Part shown: positions 45,686 to 55,154 of the stretch, piece after piece
Layout of the letters: the number at the start of each line of letters is the position of its first letter
How positions within the stretch are numbered: position 1 is the stretch's first letter
Assembly (NCBI RefSeq): GCF_002019645.1
Contig: NZ_KV917374.1
Span: 4,669,854 to 4,733,853, forward strand
Length of the DNA stretch: 64,000 nt
Origin: Litchfieldia alkalitelluris
Lineage (GTDB): Bacteria > Bacillota > Bacilli > Bacillales > Bacillaceae_L
Reading direction: 5' to 3'
Made by a program: the position numbers and the translations under genes
Notes under the pieces: generated by a model
Seen by the model: the letters and a program-made list of their open reading frames with translations, nothing else
What the model was told of the DNA's origin: nothing
Database searches by the model: none

Positions 45686-46207
45686 TTCGACAAATTTCGG
45701 GCGGTGACAGGCACCACCCGAATCTTAAGTAAAGTAGGCCGATAGCCTTTCAGCAAAGATTTCCAGCCATTTTAGCCGCAACTTCATCGTTTTAGCAGCT
45801 AGAAAATGGATATTATAGGCAACCCGATTCGTCTTTTCACGACTTTAATCATTTTATTAACCAATTTGACCGTTTTATTAGCCACTTTACCCATTTTATT
45901 AGCCGTTTTGACCATTTTATTAGCCATTTTGTCAGACTTATTAGCACTTTTTAATATTTATTAAAACTCCCACCAAATCACATAGACTATCCCCCTTTCT
46001 TACACACAAAAGATAAATACTTCGCGCCCACCTAGCGGGACTAGTACAACAAGCACCTTCCAAAAACGACTGGTATAACCACAAGTAGAAACAACTGAAA
46101 CAAGTCACAAAAACTGCGTTAAAGTCTTTAAATAAACGTCAAAAAACCACAATCCTTCAATAAATTGTGGTTCATTTACGTATTCGACAAATTTCGGGCG
46201 GTGACAG
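45686..46207. repeat. 25-bp direct repeats flanking a 21-bp tandem repeat block
   Basis: A 25-base sequence with core GGGCGGTGACAG lies at 45686-45710 and again, same orientation, at 46183-46207. Between them, 45851-45934 holds four tandem 21-bp units of ATTTTATTAGCC-type, with a partial fifth to 45952. On the minus strand the units read xANKxxK, a 7-residue repeat, but no good start is seen. This fills the gene-free gap 45625-46215 together with the fruK-like terminator. Confidence 0.7.
46141..46173 (-). terminator. Terminator after the 1-phosphofructokinase gene
   Basis: AACCACAA and TTGTGGTT pair; six A on the left give T6 on the minus strand. Confidence 0.8.
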
Positions 46208-46215
46208 TGGCACCA

Positions 46216-47160
46216 CTAAATCGACTGTATCTTCACCTGATCAATAACTCCGACCACGTCTTCGTAGGTACATACCTCTGTGCCCGGCTTTGAGGCTGTC
46301 ATTCCGCCAGCGGCAGTTGCCCATCTTGCTAGTTCTGCTAGTGAAAAGTCGTTTAAGATACTGTATACCATAGCTGCAACCATTGAGTCACCTGCGCCTA
46401 CTGTACTTCCTGGTGTAATCTTGAGTGAACCCACTTGGTATGCCTCAGAACCTTTTATTACAACAGCTCCGTCTTTTCCCATGGATATGACAACAAGCGA
46501 TATTCCTTTATTTATTAGCTGAACTCCTGCTTCATGGATCTCTTTAATGGTTGAAAGCTTTTTATTAAGTAATAATTCCAATTCAAATACATTTGGCTTC
46601 ACTGCAAAAGGGATTGCTTCAATGCCTTCCTTAAATGCATCACCATCTGCATCTAAAATCACTTTTACTCCATGATCATTAGCAAGGTCGATTAACCTTT
46701 TATAGATATCATTATCGATACCTTTTGGGTAACTACCTCCAAGGACTAATACTGACGTGCTCGGAAAGAGTGCAGTTAACTTATCAAGAAATTGATCAAC
46801 ATCTTCATTACCTACTGTAAAGCCAGGCTCATTTAACTCAGTAAGATCTTTCGTTTCCATATCAATAATTTTTAGATTTGTCCGTGTTTCACCAGCAACC
46901 TCTGTAAAGTTATGAGAAATGCCTTTTTCCTCCAACCCGCTTATTAATTGGTTCCCTTGTTTTCCAGCAATAAAGCCAGAAGCCAAAACGTTCACGGAAA
47001 AATTACTTAATACCTTAGCTACATTTATTCCTTTTCCACCTGGATCAATTTGAATATGTGATTCTGATGCAACTCGATTTAATTGTCCAATTTCAAATTT
47101 CGTCACTGAGACAGTCTTATCAATTGCGGGGTTTAATGTGACAGTAATTACTTGTTTCAT
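46216..47160 (-). CDS. 1-phosphofructokinase-family kinase (PfkB superfamily)
   Basis: The enzyme probably phosphorylates fructose 1-phosphate or a similar sugar phosphate with ATP. It has 314 residues. The opening VTLNPAIDKTV, the substrate loop IDPGGKGINVAKVL and the catalytic anion hole TPGSTVGAGDSMVAA (Asp base) are all present, the LacC/FruK pattern. The start ATG 47160 has GGGAG upstream; an earlier frame to 47181 has none. A fruR or fruA gene is not adjacent, so it is a single gene and tagatose-6-phosphate kinase remains possible. Confidence 0.85.
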   Translation of the reverse strand: MKQVITVTLNPAIDKTVSVTKFEIGQLNRVASESHIQIDPGGKGINVAKVLSNFSVNVLASGFIAGKQGNQLISGLEEKGISHNFTEVAGETRTNLKIIDMETKDLTELNEPGFTVGNEDVDQFLDKLTALFPSTSVLVLGGSYPKGIDNDIYKRLIDLANDHGVKVILDADGDAFKEGIEAIPFAVKPNVFELELLLNKKLSTIKEIHEAGVQLINKGISLVVISMGKDGAVVIKGSEAYQVGSLKITPGSTVGAGDSMVAAMVYSILNDFSLAELARWATAAGGMTASKPGTEVCTYEDVVGVIDQVKIQSI

Positions 47161-47324
47161 ATATAAACACTCCCTACTCATTCAAACGGTACGCATAATA
47201 TTCTTCTTTTAATTTTTTCCATTTAGGGATAGATATAAACAGTTTTGATTATTTTTGACTGATTATAAAAATAATATTGCTTTAATTTGATTATAATTGA
47301 ATGTTTTTGGCGTTTCAACAAAAA

Positions 47325-48134
47325 TTACTGCTTTGATAATGAGATTGACTTTTTAGTACATTCTTCCATTGCATCAATAATAGCCGCTCTGAAAGCATTT
47401 CTTTCTAACGTTGCTACCGCTTCAATCGTAGCACCGCCAGGAGTACAAACTTGATCCTTTAAAACAGCTGGATGAAGTCCAGTATCCATAACCATTTTTG
47501 CTGCACCCAACACAGCCTGAGCCGCTAGATTCAACGCTTGCTGTCTAGGAATCCCTTGTAAAACAGCCCCATCAGCCAATGCTTCAATAAACATATATAC
47601 GTAAGCTGGGGATGAGCCACTAACCGCTGGGATTGCATTCATCATGTTTTCTTCAATAAATTCCACTTTACCTATTCCTTTGAAAAGCTCGGCTACTTCA
47701 GCTTCCTCTTCTTTGCTAACCTCTTGATTAAAACAAATAGCTGTCATACCTTCACCAACTAATGAAGGAGTATTTGGCATCGTCCGTACTACTTTTACAG
47801 ATTCTAAGAAGAACCCTTCAATCATTTCAATGCTAATCCCAGCAGCTATTGTGATAATAATCGTATCCTTATTTATGTATTGCTTTATTTCATTTAAAAT
47901 GAACTGATGTAAATTTGGCTTCACTGCTAAAAATAAAATATCCGATTTTTGTGAAACCTCTTTATTATCTAGTGTAGTTTGCACTGCAAAGCGGTTTTTC
48001 ATTTCAATTAATGTACTTTCAGTTTTTGCACTGACAATTATATTATTCGGAAAAATAACCTCTGACTTAATTAATCCCTGAATGATGGACTGCGCCATCT
48101 TCCCACTACCAATAAAACCAATTGTTCTCTTCAC
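47325..48134 (-). CDS. proC: Pyrroline-5-carboxylate reductase
   Basis: This makes proline from pyrroline-5-carboxylate with NAD(P)H. It has 269 residues. The nucleotide site is IGFIGSGKMAQSII; AVKPN, RTMPNTPSLVGEGMTAI and the C-terminal signature SGSSPAYVYMFIEALADGAV ... CTPGGATIEAV complete the family pattern. Start GTG 48134 is set by GGAG 8 bases upstream; GTG 48143 would lie within that site. Bacilli have several paralogs (ProG, ProH, ProI), so the exact role, housekeeping or osmotic, is open. Confidence 0.92.
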   Translation of the reverse strand: MKRTIGFIGSGKMAQSIIQGLIKSEVIFPNNIIVSAKTESTLIEMKNRFAVQTTLDNKEVSQKSDILFLAVKPNLHQFILNEIKQYINKDTIIITIAAGISIEMIEGFFLESVKVVRTMPNTPSLVGEGMTAICFNQEVSKEEEAEVAELFKGIGKVEFIEENMMNAIPAVSGSSPAYVYMFIEALADGAVLQGIPRQQALNLAAQAVLGAAKMVMDTGLHPAVLKDQVCTPGGATIEAVATLERNAFRAAIIDAMEECTKKSISLSKQ

Positions 48135-48263
48135 AATTTTCACTCCATTTTCTTATTGTTCACTTTACAAGCATAACCATCTATTGGTTAAGGTTGCAAG
48201 CTTCGTACCTTATGCATAGATTTTTTAGCATATGCAAAAGATATAAAAAAAGGGGTGAACAAC

Positions 48264-48428
48264 ATGGCAAAATTCTCAAAAGCGATGGATGTTGTATTCG
48301 GATTAACTCATTGGATGGAGTTCACAAATGAACTGAACGGTTTTAGTAGCGAAAAAATAACCACAGGTATCAAGGAAGAAACAGAGGTCGAAGAAACAAC
48401 AATCACAGGAGCCACTGTTTTAGAATAG
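48264..48428 (+). CDS. Small hypothetical protein, 54 aa
   Basis: ATG with AAGGGGTG 6 bases upstream encodes KFSKAMDVVFGLTHWMEF... with an acidic, Thr-rich tail (EETEVEETTITGATVLE). I do not recognise it. Strong ribosome site and good codon pattern support translation. It is divergent from proC. Confidence 0.6.
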   Translation: MAKFSKAMDVVFGLTHWMEFTNELNGFSSEKITTGIKEETEVEETTITGATVLE

Positions 48429-48566
48429 TTTAAAGTGGATAACTCCAACTTATTTAGCAGATAAACTTCATTCTATAGACTGAGAAGAAAGCATACTCAT
48501 GGTCGTTATGAATCCCTCAATTCTTGTTTATACTGATAATAACTCAGGAAGAAGGATGTGTAACAG

Positions 48567-48692
48567 ATGAAAAGAGTGAAAGAAGCTTCAAATTCTTCTA
48601 TGGATTCTAAAGATAAATTCACGAAGTCAATTGATGACGTGAAACAAAAAGTTATGACTCAAACATTGCAACAGATTAGTCTATATAGATAG
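48567..48692 (+). CDS. Possible small protein, 41 aa
   Basis: ATG with AGAAGGA about 11 bases upstream encodes a Lys/Ser-rich peptide (MKRVKEASNSSMDSKDKFTK...). The ribosome spacing is long and no family is known. The following 48693-48953 has nothing but the next gene's ribosome site. Confidence 0.35.
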   Translation: MKRVKEASNSSMDSKDKFTKSIDDVKQKVMTQTLQQISLYR

Positions 48693-48953
48693 GATCACAA
48701 GGTATCTTGGTTAACGCCTAGGTACCTTTACTTTTGGCTGATTTGGATTAATTCTAAGCAATGCCATGATCTCTCTACGTATTCTTCTTACTGACAATTC
48801 CCCTAAATTTCTTATCCCAATAAAATTCTCAGTCCTATCTTTCTTTACTGCCTAAAAAAATATTTCTCCAACCTTACTGGTTATTTTTACAAAGAGAAGA
48901 TATGGTTTCAGATGGGAAAATTAAAAAGGAGCAAGTAGTTGGAGGTGAGCTAC

Positions 48954-49211
48954 ATGGAAAGAGAAGAAGAAGTAAGAGACACTGTAACCATTGAAGATGA
49001 AAATGGTGTTGAAAGAGAATACATGATTGAAGCATTATTCGATATGGAAAATGATGCATATGCATTGTTAAGAGATGGCGAAGAAACAATCCTCATGCGA
49101 ATTGAAGATGAAGAGGATGAACAATACCTAGTTGGAATTGACGATCCTGAGGAGAAAAACTCCATCTTGGATGCCTACCAGATTGCCGTTGAGGCTGCAC
49201 CCGCTGAATAA
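48954..49211 (+). CDS. DUF1292-family protein, 85 aa
   Basis: A very acidic small protein with the DUF1292 pattern (TVTIEDENGVEREYMIEALFDMEN ... EDEEDEQYLVG). The family (YrzB type) is common in Firmicutes and its function is unknown. ATG 48954 is set by GGAGGTG 6 bases upstream; a TTG at 48939 lies inside that site. It is convergent with the catalase gene; a shared hairpin lies between. Confidence 0.88.
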   Translation: MEREEEVRDTVTIEDENGVEREYMIEALFDMENDAYALLRDGEETILMRIEDEEDEQYLVGIDDPEEKNSILDAYQIAVEAAPAE

Positions 49212-49213
49212 GA

Positions 49214-49250
49214 AAAACCCCTTTTACCTATTTTGGGTTAGAGGGGTTAA
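49214..49250. terminator. Terminator between DUF1292 gene and catalase
   Basis: AACCCCT and AGGGGTT pair with an inner AT-rich part; works on both strands. Confidence 0.65.
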
Positions 49251-49265
49251 TACCTACCTACAAAC

Positions 49266-50846
49266 TTAATATGGATCTGAAGGATGTCCCATTTCTTCTG
49301 CTTGTTGTACAGCCTCTTCAGTTCCTGTTGAACCGATTGGTCCACGATGTGTTTCCATCGGATCATGTTCTGAAGCTAAACCTTCTTTCACTCTGCGGCC
49401 ATACTCTTCATCACATTTTGTAAAATACTCAACCATTTGGTCTTGAATTTCCTTGCGACATGGCTTTAGTGTATTAACAAGATTTAAGATGAGCTCATCC
49501 CGTTCCCAATCAGAAAAACGTCGGTATGTTTCACCAGCTTGACCAAAATTATTTTCGCGGTCAATTTTTTCTCTTTTTACTTCACCTTCAACATACGGTG
49601 TATGATCTTTACCTGATTGTTTTGCTTCCTTTAGTCCTCCAATGATTGAAGGTTCATAGTTAACATGAGGATTTTGTTTCTCCCCTTTATCTACTCCATA
49701 CTCCATTTGTCCACCACGTTGATTTGTTGCCACATGTTTTTTCGGAGAATTAATTGGTAGCTTCAGATAGTTAGTCCCTACACGGTATCTTTGAGTATCT
49801 GAATATGAAAATGTTCTCCCCTGTAACAACTTGTCATCAGAAAAATCAAGTCCATCAACGAGAACCCCGGTACCAAACGCAGCTTGCTCTACCTCATTAA
49901 AATAATCTTTAGGATTTTTGTTAAGTACGAGCTTCCCTACTGGTACCCATGGGAAATCTTCTTTATACCATAACTTAGTTGGATCAAGCGGATCAAAATC
50001 CAACTCTGGATGATCATCATCACTCATTATTTGAACAAATAGCTCCCATTCTGGGTAATTCCCTTGTTCAATTGCCTCATAAAGATCTTGAGTTGCATGA
50101 TTAAAATTCTTACCCTGAATCTGATCAGCCTCGCCTTGAGTTAAGTTTTTAATTCCTTGCTTTGGCTCAAAGTGATACTTTACCAGTACCGCTTTCCCCT
50201 CTTCATTTACCCAACGGTAGGCATGTACACCAGATCCTTGCATTTGACGATAATTTGCCGGAATCCCCCACGGAGAGAAAAGGAATGTAATCATTTGCAT
50301 TGCCTCTGGAGTTTGAGAAATAAAATCAAAGATTCTTTCCCCATCCTGCAGATTAGTCACAGGGTCTGGCTTAAATGCATGTACTAAATCAGGAAATTTT
50401 AGTGGATCCCGGATAAAAAATACCTTTAGATTATTACCTACTAAATCCCAATTCCCATCCTCAGTGTAAAACTTTACAGCGAACCCACGAGGATCTCTTA
50501 AGGTTTCCGGAGAATGTCCACCATGAACAACTGTTGAAAAACGAATAAACACAGGTGTTTGCTTACCTGTTTCTGTAAACACCTTTGCTCTCGTATATTT
50601 CGAAATTGGATCATCACCATATGTACCATATGACTCAAAGTAACCATGTGCACCTGCACCACGGGCATGAACAACACGTTCTGGTATTCTTTCACGATCA
50701 AAATGACTTATTTTCTCAAGAAAATCATAATTTTCAAGAGTTGTCGGTCCGCGATTTCCTACAGTTCTTACATTTTGATTATCTGTAACGGGGTGACCTT
50801 GCCGATTCGTAAGTATCTCTTCACCATTAGATTGCTTTTCTTCCAT
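49266..50846 (-). CDS. katX: Catalase, KatX-like
   Basis: This haem enzyme breaks down hydrogen peroxide. It has 526 residues. The catalytic His lies in [15 protein letters not shown] (near 52), Asn in [11 protein letters not shown] (near 125) and the haem-ligand Tyr in [14 protein letters not shown] (near 340). The whole sequence, including the late block [15 protein letters not shown], resembles B. subtilis KatX, the spore catalase made in the forespore. ATG 50846 is chosen as GAGGAGG lies 6 bases upstream; extra ATGs upstream lie in or before that site. A DnaA-box-like cluster lies upstream. Confidence 0.9.
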   Translation of the reverse strand: MEEKQSNGEEILTNRQGHPVTDNQNVRTVGNRGPTTLENYDFLEKISHFDRERIPERVVHARGAGAHGYFESYGTYGDDPISKYTRAKVFTETGKQTPVFIRFSTVVHGGHSPETLRDPRGFAVKFYTEDGNWDLVGNNLKVFFIRDPLKFPDLVHAFKPDPVTNLQDGERIFDFISQTPEAMQMITFLFSPWGIPANYRQMQGSGVHAYRWVNEEGKAVLVKYHFEPKQGIKNLTQGEADQIQGKNFNHATQDLYEAIEQGNYPEWELFVQIMSDDDHPELDFDPLDPTKLWYKEDFPWVPVGKLVLNKNPKDYFNEVEQAAFGTGVLVDGLDFSDDKLLQGRTFSYSDTQRYRVGTNYLKLPINSPKKHVATNQRGGQMEYGVDKGEKQNPHVNYEPSIIGGLKEAKQSGKDHTPYVEGEVKREKIDRENNFGQAGETYRRFSDWERDELILNLVNTLKPCRKEIQDQMVEYFTKCDEEYGRRVKEGLASEHDPMETHRGPIGSTGTEEAVQQAEEMGHPSDPY

Positions 50847-50943
50847 TTTCATCCTCCTCATGCACATCATGGAAATATTATTACCAACCTATTGTTTAAT
50901 TAATCACCTTTTTATTTTTTAAAATTCAGGGATAATTCTTATA

Positions 50944-51049
50944 TGTGTATAACCTGTGGGTAAGTATTCTTAACATTGGTAGAACTCCGATTAAGAAAGC
51001 CTTTACATGTGAATAAACCTGTGGATAAGTTTCTTGATTTTGTTGATAA
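50944..51049 (+). promoter_or_regulatory. Cluster of five DnaA-box-like 9-mers
   Basis: All in one orientation: TGTGTATAA (50944), TGTGGGTAA (50955), TGTGAATAA (51008), TGTGGATAA (51020) and TGTTGATAA (51041). Three match TGTGNATAA, the complement of the DnaA box TTATNCACA; the other two differ at one base. They sit in the 290-base gap between katX and the HAD gene. Confidence 0.65.
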
Positions 51050-51136
51050 TTTGTTATTAACTAAATAATCTACCATTTCTATATAAACACTTAAATGAAA
51101 TTTGATATAATAAAGATATATATTAAGGAGGAGTTT

Positions 51137-51841
51137 ATGACTATTAAAGCTGTGTTTTTCGATTTAGATGATACCCTTCATGACCATCAAAAGCCTTTCT
51201 CTGATACCATGGAACGTTGTTTCCCCGATTTTTCCAAAGACCAATCAGTTACAGAATTATATAAAAAGCTTCGTCATTATAGTGACATATACTGGGTTAA
51301 CTACACTAATAATAAGATGAGTTTGGAAGAATTAAGAATTAAAAGAATAATTTCGGCATTAAAGGACTTTTCATACAATATATCAAGATCTCAAGCAGCG
51401 AAATTCCAAGGGGAATATGATGTAGCACTTCAACAAATATCATTATTTAAAGATGTTCCGCAAATTCTGAATTCACTTAAGAGCAATGGATTTCAAATAG
51501 GACTGATCACAAACGGACCTGTTCAACATCAAAAGAATAAAATAAAAGCACTTGGATTAGTTCAATATTTTTCAACCGAATGCATCTTTATCTCAGATGA
51601 AGTTGGAATTGCGAAACCTGATCCTAGATTATTTGAGTTGGCTGCTCAAAAATTGAGCTTATCCGCGAATGAAGTGCTTTATGTCGGTGATACTTGGATT
51701 AACGACATTATCGGTCCAAGTAAGGCAGGGTGGAATACGGTATGGTTTAATCATCGTATGCGCGAGCCTGAGACAGATCATAAGCCAATGAAGGAAATAA
51801 AGTCATTAAGTTCCCTTCTTACTCTCCTTGAGATTACATAG
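51137..51841 (+). CDS. HAD-superfamily hydrolase
   Basis: This is probably a phosphatase of 234 residues. Motif I FFDLDDTLHD (nucleophile Asp 9), motif II LITNGP, motif III with the Lys of GIAKPDPRLFE and motif IV VGDTWINDIIG are all present; a helical cap (residues 15-95) is inserted after motif I. The layout is that of YfnB-type or pyrimidine nucleotidase-like HAD enzymes; the substrate is not known. ATG 51137 has AAGGAGGAG upstream. A bidirectional terminator follows. Confidence 0.88.
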   Translation: MTIKAVFFDLDDTLHDHQKPFSDTMERCFPDFSKDQSVTELYKKLRHYSDIYWVNYTNNKMSLEELRIKRIISALKDFSYNISRSQAAKFQGEYDVALQQISLFKDVPQILNSLKSNGFQIGLITNGPVQHQKNKIKALGLVQYFSTECIFISDEVGIAKPDPRLFELAAQKLSLSANEVLYVGDTWINDIIGPSKAGWNTVWFNHRMREPETDHKPMKEIKSLSSLLTLLEIT

Positions 51842-51925
51842 TTGCGTAGCCTGAACTCTTTTTAAGATCACAAAACATTTTCATTCTTCATGGTGCGAAA
51901 CTAATTATCTTAATGCCTATAACAC

Positions 51926-51962
51926 AAAAAAACTGGTCACTTAGATGTGACCAGTTTTTTTT
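51926..51962. terminator. Bidirectional terminator between HAD and SorC genes
   Basis: AAAACTGGTCAC and GTGACCAGTTTT pair with a 6-base loop and T9. Confidence 0.88.
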
Positions 51963-52055
51963 TATCACTTTCACTTTTCACAAACACCAGTACAAGACTT
52001 AAGTGTTCTAACAATTTCATATCGCTATCCTTTTCAGACTTCTTATGAATAAACA

Positions 52056-52994
52056 CTATAATTCTAGTAACATTTTTGCAGTTAACTCATCTGTGATTAG
52101 TATATTTGCATAGTTCCCACTCAAGGCACCATGGATCGCATCTACTTTTTTAGGGCCACCAGCAACAAGGATTGATTTCTCCTTTTTTGCCAGTTCTTCT
52201 AGTGCAATTCCAATGGTTCTTTCATTTAAGCCCTCTATACAAATATGTCCATCTTTATCAAAAAATCTAGAGCAAATCTCTCCAACTGCTTTTGAGTGAA
52301 TTAATTCTCGATCATTATTTGAAAAATACTCTGCTTGAAGTAATACTGACTCCACTCCAGGTATCCCCACACTAAATACAGCTATGTTGGCTTCTCTACC
52401 TTTTTCTAAAATCTTATTAATATGACGGTCAGCTTCAATTGCTTGTTTTACGACAATATGATCAACGATCGCAGGTAATGGCAATAAGAATGTAGGTGTA
52501 TTGAAGGCCTCTCCAAATAAATGAATGATCTCAGAAGCATAGGTTTTCGTTTCAGAATGACTAACCCCACCATTTAATTGGACTATTTGCGCTCCATTAA
52601 TATATTTCGGCTTTAGATGCTTGGCGACTTCATACATGGTTGTCCCCCATGAAGTCGCAACAATATCGCCTTCATTTATAACATGATATAGGTATGTCGA
52701 AGCTGCCTCACCAAGATATTTTTTTACGATTTCGTTATCAAATTCTGGTACAGATGTGACAAAGGCATCCTTTAATTGATACTTTGTTTTAAGCTGCTCC
52801 GATAATAACTCTCCATTCTCTACAGGGTTATTTATCTTAATTTCAACAACTCCTAGTTCTTTAGCTTGTTTAAGCAATCGTGAAACAGTTGGCCTTGACA
52901 CATCTAGTTTTTTTGCAATATCCTGCTGGCTGTAATCTAACTGATAATATAATCTTGCAGCTTCTACCATTTTATTTAACTTTTCGTTTTCCAT
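52056..52994 (-). CDS. SorC-family sugar-sensing transcription regulator (DeoR-like)
   Basis: The 312-residue protein has an N-terminal HTH (YSQQDIAKKLDVSRPTVSRLLKQAKELG, about 20-47) and the SorC sugar-phosphate-binding domain (about 60-310, with GDIVATSWGTTMYEVA, VQLNGGVSH and SILVAGGPKKVDAIHGAL). The overall sequence resembles B. subtilis DeoR, which senses deoxyribose 5-phosphate. No deo genes are near. Instead it follows the transketolase gene on the same strand, 141 bases away with a terminator between, so it may sense a pentose phosphate and control the tkt operon. The last is inference. Confidence 0.88.
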   Translation of the reverse strand: MENEKLNKMVEAARLYYQLDYSQQDIAKKLDVSRPTVSRLLKQAKELGVVEIKINNPVENGELLSEQLKTKYQLKDAFVTSVPEFDNEIVKKYLGEAASTYLYHVINEGDIVATSWGTTMYEVAKHLKPKYINGAQIVQLNGGVSHSETKTYASEIIHLFGEAFNTPTFLLPLPAIVDHIVVKQAIEADRHINKILEKGREANIAVFSVGIPGVESVLLQAEYFSNNDRELIHSKAVGEICSRFFDKDGHICIEGLNERTIGIALEELAKKEKSILVAGGPKKVDAIHGALSGNYANILITDELTAKMLLEL

Positions 52995-53029
52995 GTAACA
53001 ACACCCATTTATTCTATTGGCTATTATTC

Positions 53030-53125
53030 AAAAAAGAAGTTAGCTCAAACATCGTTTGAACTAATTAGATCACAGTAGTGGTAAAACACTATTGCTATCT
53101 GATAGTAAATCATTGCTGAGCTAAC
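53030..53125 (-). promoter_or_regulatory. Terminator after tkt with an alternative pairing
   Basis: On the minus strand, AGTTCAAAC-GAT-GTTTGAGCT forms a hairpin followed by CTTCTTTTTT, a terminator. Further upstream GTTAGCTCA (complement of 53117-53125) can pair instead with TGAGCTAAC (complement of 53039-53047), using the terminator's 3' arm. It is either a longer stem or a switch. It lies between tkt and the SorC gene. Confidence 0.55.
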
Positions 53126-53135
53126 TCCATTATTT

Positions 53136-55154
53136 TTATTGATTAATTAAGTTTTTTACACGTGAAACTACATTTTCTACAGTAAAGCCATATTCAGCCA
53201 TGATCTTTTCACCTGGAGCAGAAGCACCAAATTGGTTAATAGCAAGAACATCACCTTTATCACCAGTGTAACGCTCCCAGCCTAATGAAGAAGCCATTTC
53301 GATTCCTAAACGCTTTTTAACTGACTTTGGAATCACTGATTCTTTGTATTCTTTTGATTGTTTTTCAAAGCGATCCCAAGAAGGCATACTTACAACAGAA
53401 ACTTGGATATTTTCCGATGCTAATGCTTTTTGTGCTTCAACTGCTAAGCTAACTTCAGATCCTGTCGCTAAAATTAATGCATCTGGTTGCTCAGAAGATG
53501 CTGGAGAAACAACATATGCTCCCTTTTTAACACCTTCATATGCATTTTTATCAGTACCAGGAAGCGTTGGTAAGTTTTGACGAGTTAACACTAGCACTGT
53601 TGGAGTATCGGTTGATTCAATAGCTGTTCTCCATGCAGCAGCAGTTTCGTTTCCATCAGCTGGACGAACAACTGATAATCCAGGCATCGTACGTAATGAT
53701 GGTAATTGCTCAATTGGTTCATGTGTTGGTCCATCTTCACCAACCGCAATACTATCATGTGTAAATACATAAGTAACTGGTAACTTCATTAACGCTGCAA
53801 GACGAATTGCTGGGCGAAGGTAGTCGGAGAATACAAAGAACGTTCCACCAAATACTTTCACACCACCATGTAATGCCATCCCGTTTAATGCAGCACCCAT
53901 CGCGAATTCACGTACACCAAACCAGATGTTTCTTCCACTATAATCAGCAGGAGTAAAGTCGTTTCCACCTTTGATCATAGTTTTGTTTGATCCAGCAAGG
54001 TCAGCAGATCCTCCAAAGAATTGCGGAACACTTCCTGCTACTGCATTTAAAGCTTCACCTGAAGATGCACGAGTTGCAAGACTCTTACCTTCTTCATAAA
54101 CTGGTAGGCTTCCTTCCCAACCTTCTGGTAAGTTTCCAGCAATCGCAGCTTCTAGTTGCTTTCCTAGTTCTGGGTATTGCTCTTTATATGAAGAAAACAA
54201 TGTATTCCATTCTGCATCCTTTTGCTCACCTGGAGTTTTAATCACTTCATTAAAATGTGAGTACACTTCATTTGGTACGTGGAACGCTTCTTCAAATTCC
54301 CATTTGTATGCTGCTTTAGTCAACTTTGTTTCTTCAATACCAAGTGGAGCACCATGTACATCAGAAGTTCCAGCAAAATTTGGAGAACCAAATCCGATTG
54401 TTGTTTTAACTTCTATTAGAGTTGGTCTTGTTAGGTCTGTTTTTGCTTCTTCAATTGCTTTTGCAATTTCATTTACATCATTTCCGTCTTCTACCCGGAT
54501 ATATTGCCATTTGTATGATTTAAAACGTTGTTCAACAGACTCTGAGAAAGAACGGTCTAAATCTCCATCTAATGAGATGTCATTTGAATCATACAATACA
54601 ACTAATTTCCCTAATTGTAAGTGACCAGCAAGTGATGCTGCCTCAGCAGAAACACCTTCCATTAAATCTCCATCACCACAAATACTGTAAGTAAAATGGT
54701 CAACTACATCGAAATTTTCTTTATTATATACAGATGCTAAATGTCTTTCTGCCATTGCCATACCGACAGCCATTGCCACACCTTGTCCTAATGGACCTGT
54801 TGTTGCATCAACACCTGGTGTATGACCATATTCTGGATGTCCTGGTGTTTTACTACCCCATTGACGGAATTCCTTAATATCTTCAATAGAAAGATCATAT
54901 CCAGACAAATGTAATAAGCTATATAACAACATTGACCCATGACCTGCCGATAGAACAAAACGATCGCGGTTGAACCAATCTGGATTACTTGGGTTATGAT
55001 TCATAAATTTTGACCATAGTGTATATGCCATTGGCGCTGCACCCATCGGCATCCCCGGATGACCAGAGTTTGATTTTTCAATCGCATCGATTGATAGAGT
55101 TCGAATTGAATGGATTGCTAATTGTTCTAAATTTACTGCTTCACTAATTGACAT
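53136..55154 (-). CDS. tkt: Transketolase
   Basis: The thiamin-diphosphate enzyme of the pentose phosphate path moves two-carbon units (xylulose 5-phosphate to ribose 5-phosphate or erythrose 4-phosphate). It has 672 residues, full length. Visible sites: [24 protein letters not shown], the ThDP motif [13 protein letters not shown] ... VLYDSN, the Glu of [10 protein letters not shown] and [17 protein letters not shown] 55154 has GGGGG 8 bases upstream. It overlaps the phosphofructokinase-like gene by 11 bases, so translation is coupled. This neighbour is not usual for tkt in B. subtilis, where tkt has other flanks. Confidence 0.96.
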   Translation of the reverse strand: MSISEAVNLEQLAIHSIRTLSIDAIEKSNSGHPGMPMGAAPMAYTLWSKFMNHNPSNPDWFNRDRFVLSAGHGSMLLYSLLHLSGYDLSIEDIKEFRQWGSKTPGHPEYGHTPGVDATTGPLGQGVAMAVGMAMAERHLASVYNKENFDVVDHFTYSICGDGDLMEGVSAEAASLAGHLQLGKLVVLYDSNDISLDGDLDRSFSESVEQRFKSYKWQYIRVEDGNDVNEIAKAIEEAKTDLTRPTLIEVKTTIGFGSPNFAGTSDVHGAPLGIEETKLTKAAYKWEFEEAFHVPNEVYSHFNEVIKTPGEQKDAEWNTLFSSYKEQYPELGKQLEAAIAGNLPEGWEGSLPVYEEGKSLATRASSGEALNAVAGSVPQFFGGSADLAGSNKTMIKGGNDFTPADYSGRNIWFGVREFAMGAALNGMALHGGVKVFGGTFFVFSDYLRPAIRLAALMKLPVTYVFTHDSIAVGEDGPTHEPIEQLPSLRTMPGLSVVRPADGNETAAAWRTAIESTDTPTVLVLTRQNLPTLPGTDKNAYEGVKKGAYVVSPASSEQPDALILATGSEVSLAVEAQKALASENIQVSVVSMPSWDRFEKQSKEYKESVIPKSVKKRLGIEMASSLGWERYTGDKGDVLAINQFGASAPGEKIMAEYGFTVENVVSRVKNLINQ

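Noticed and set aside
46216..48134. fruK-like gene and proC as one operon
   Set aside because: They are on the same strand, but 164 bases with separate ribosome sites lie between and the functions are unrelated; no evidence for linkage.
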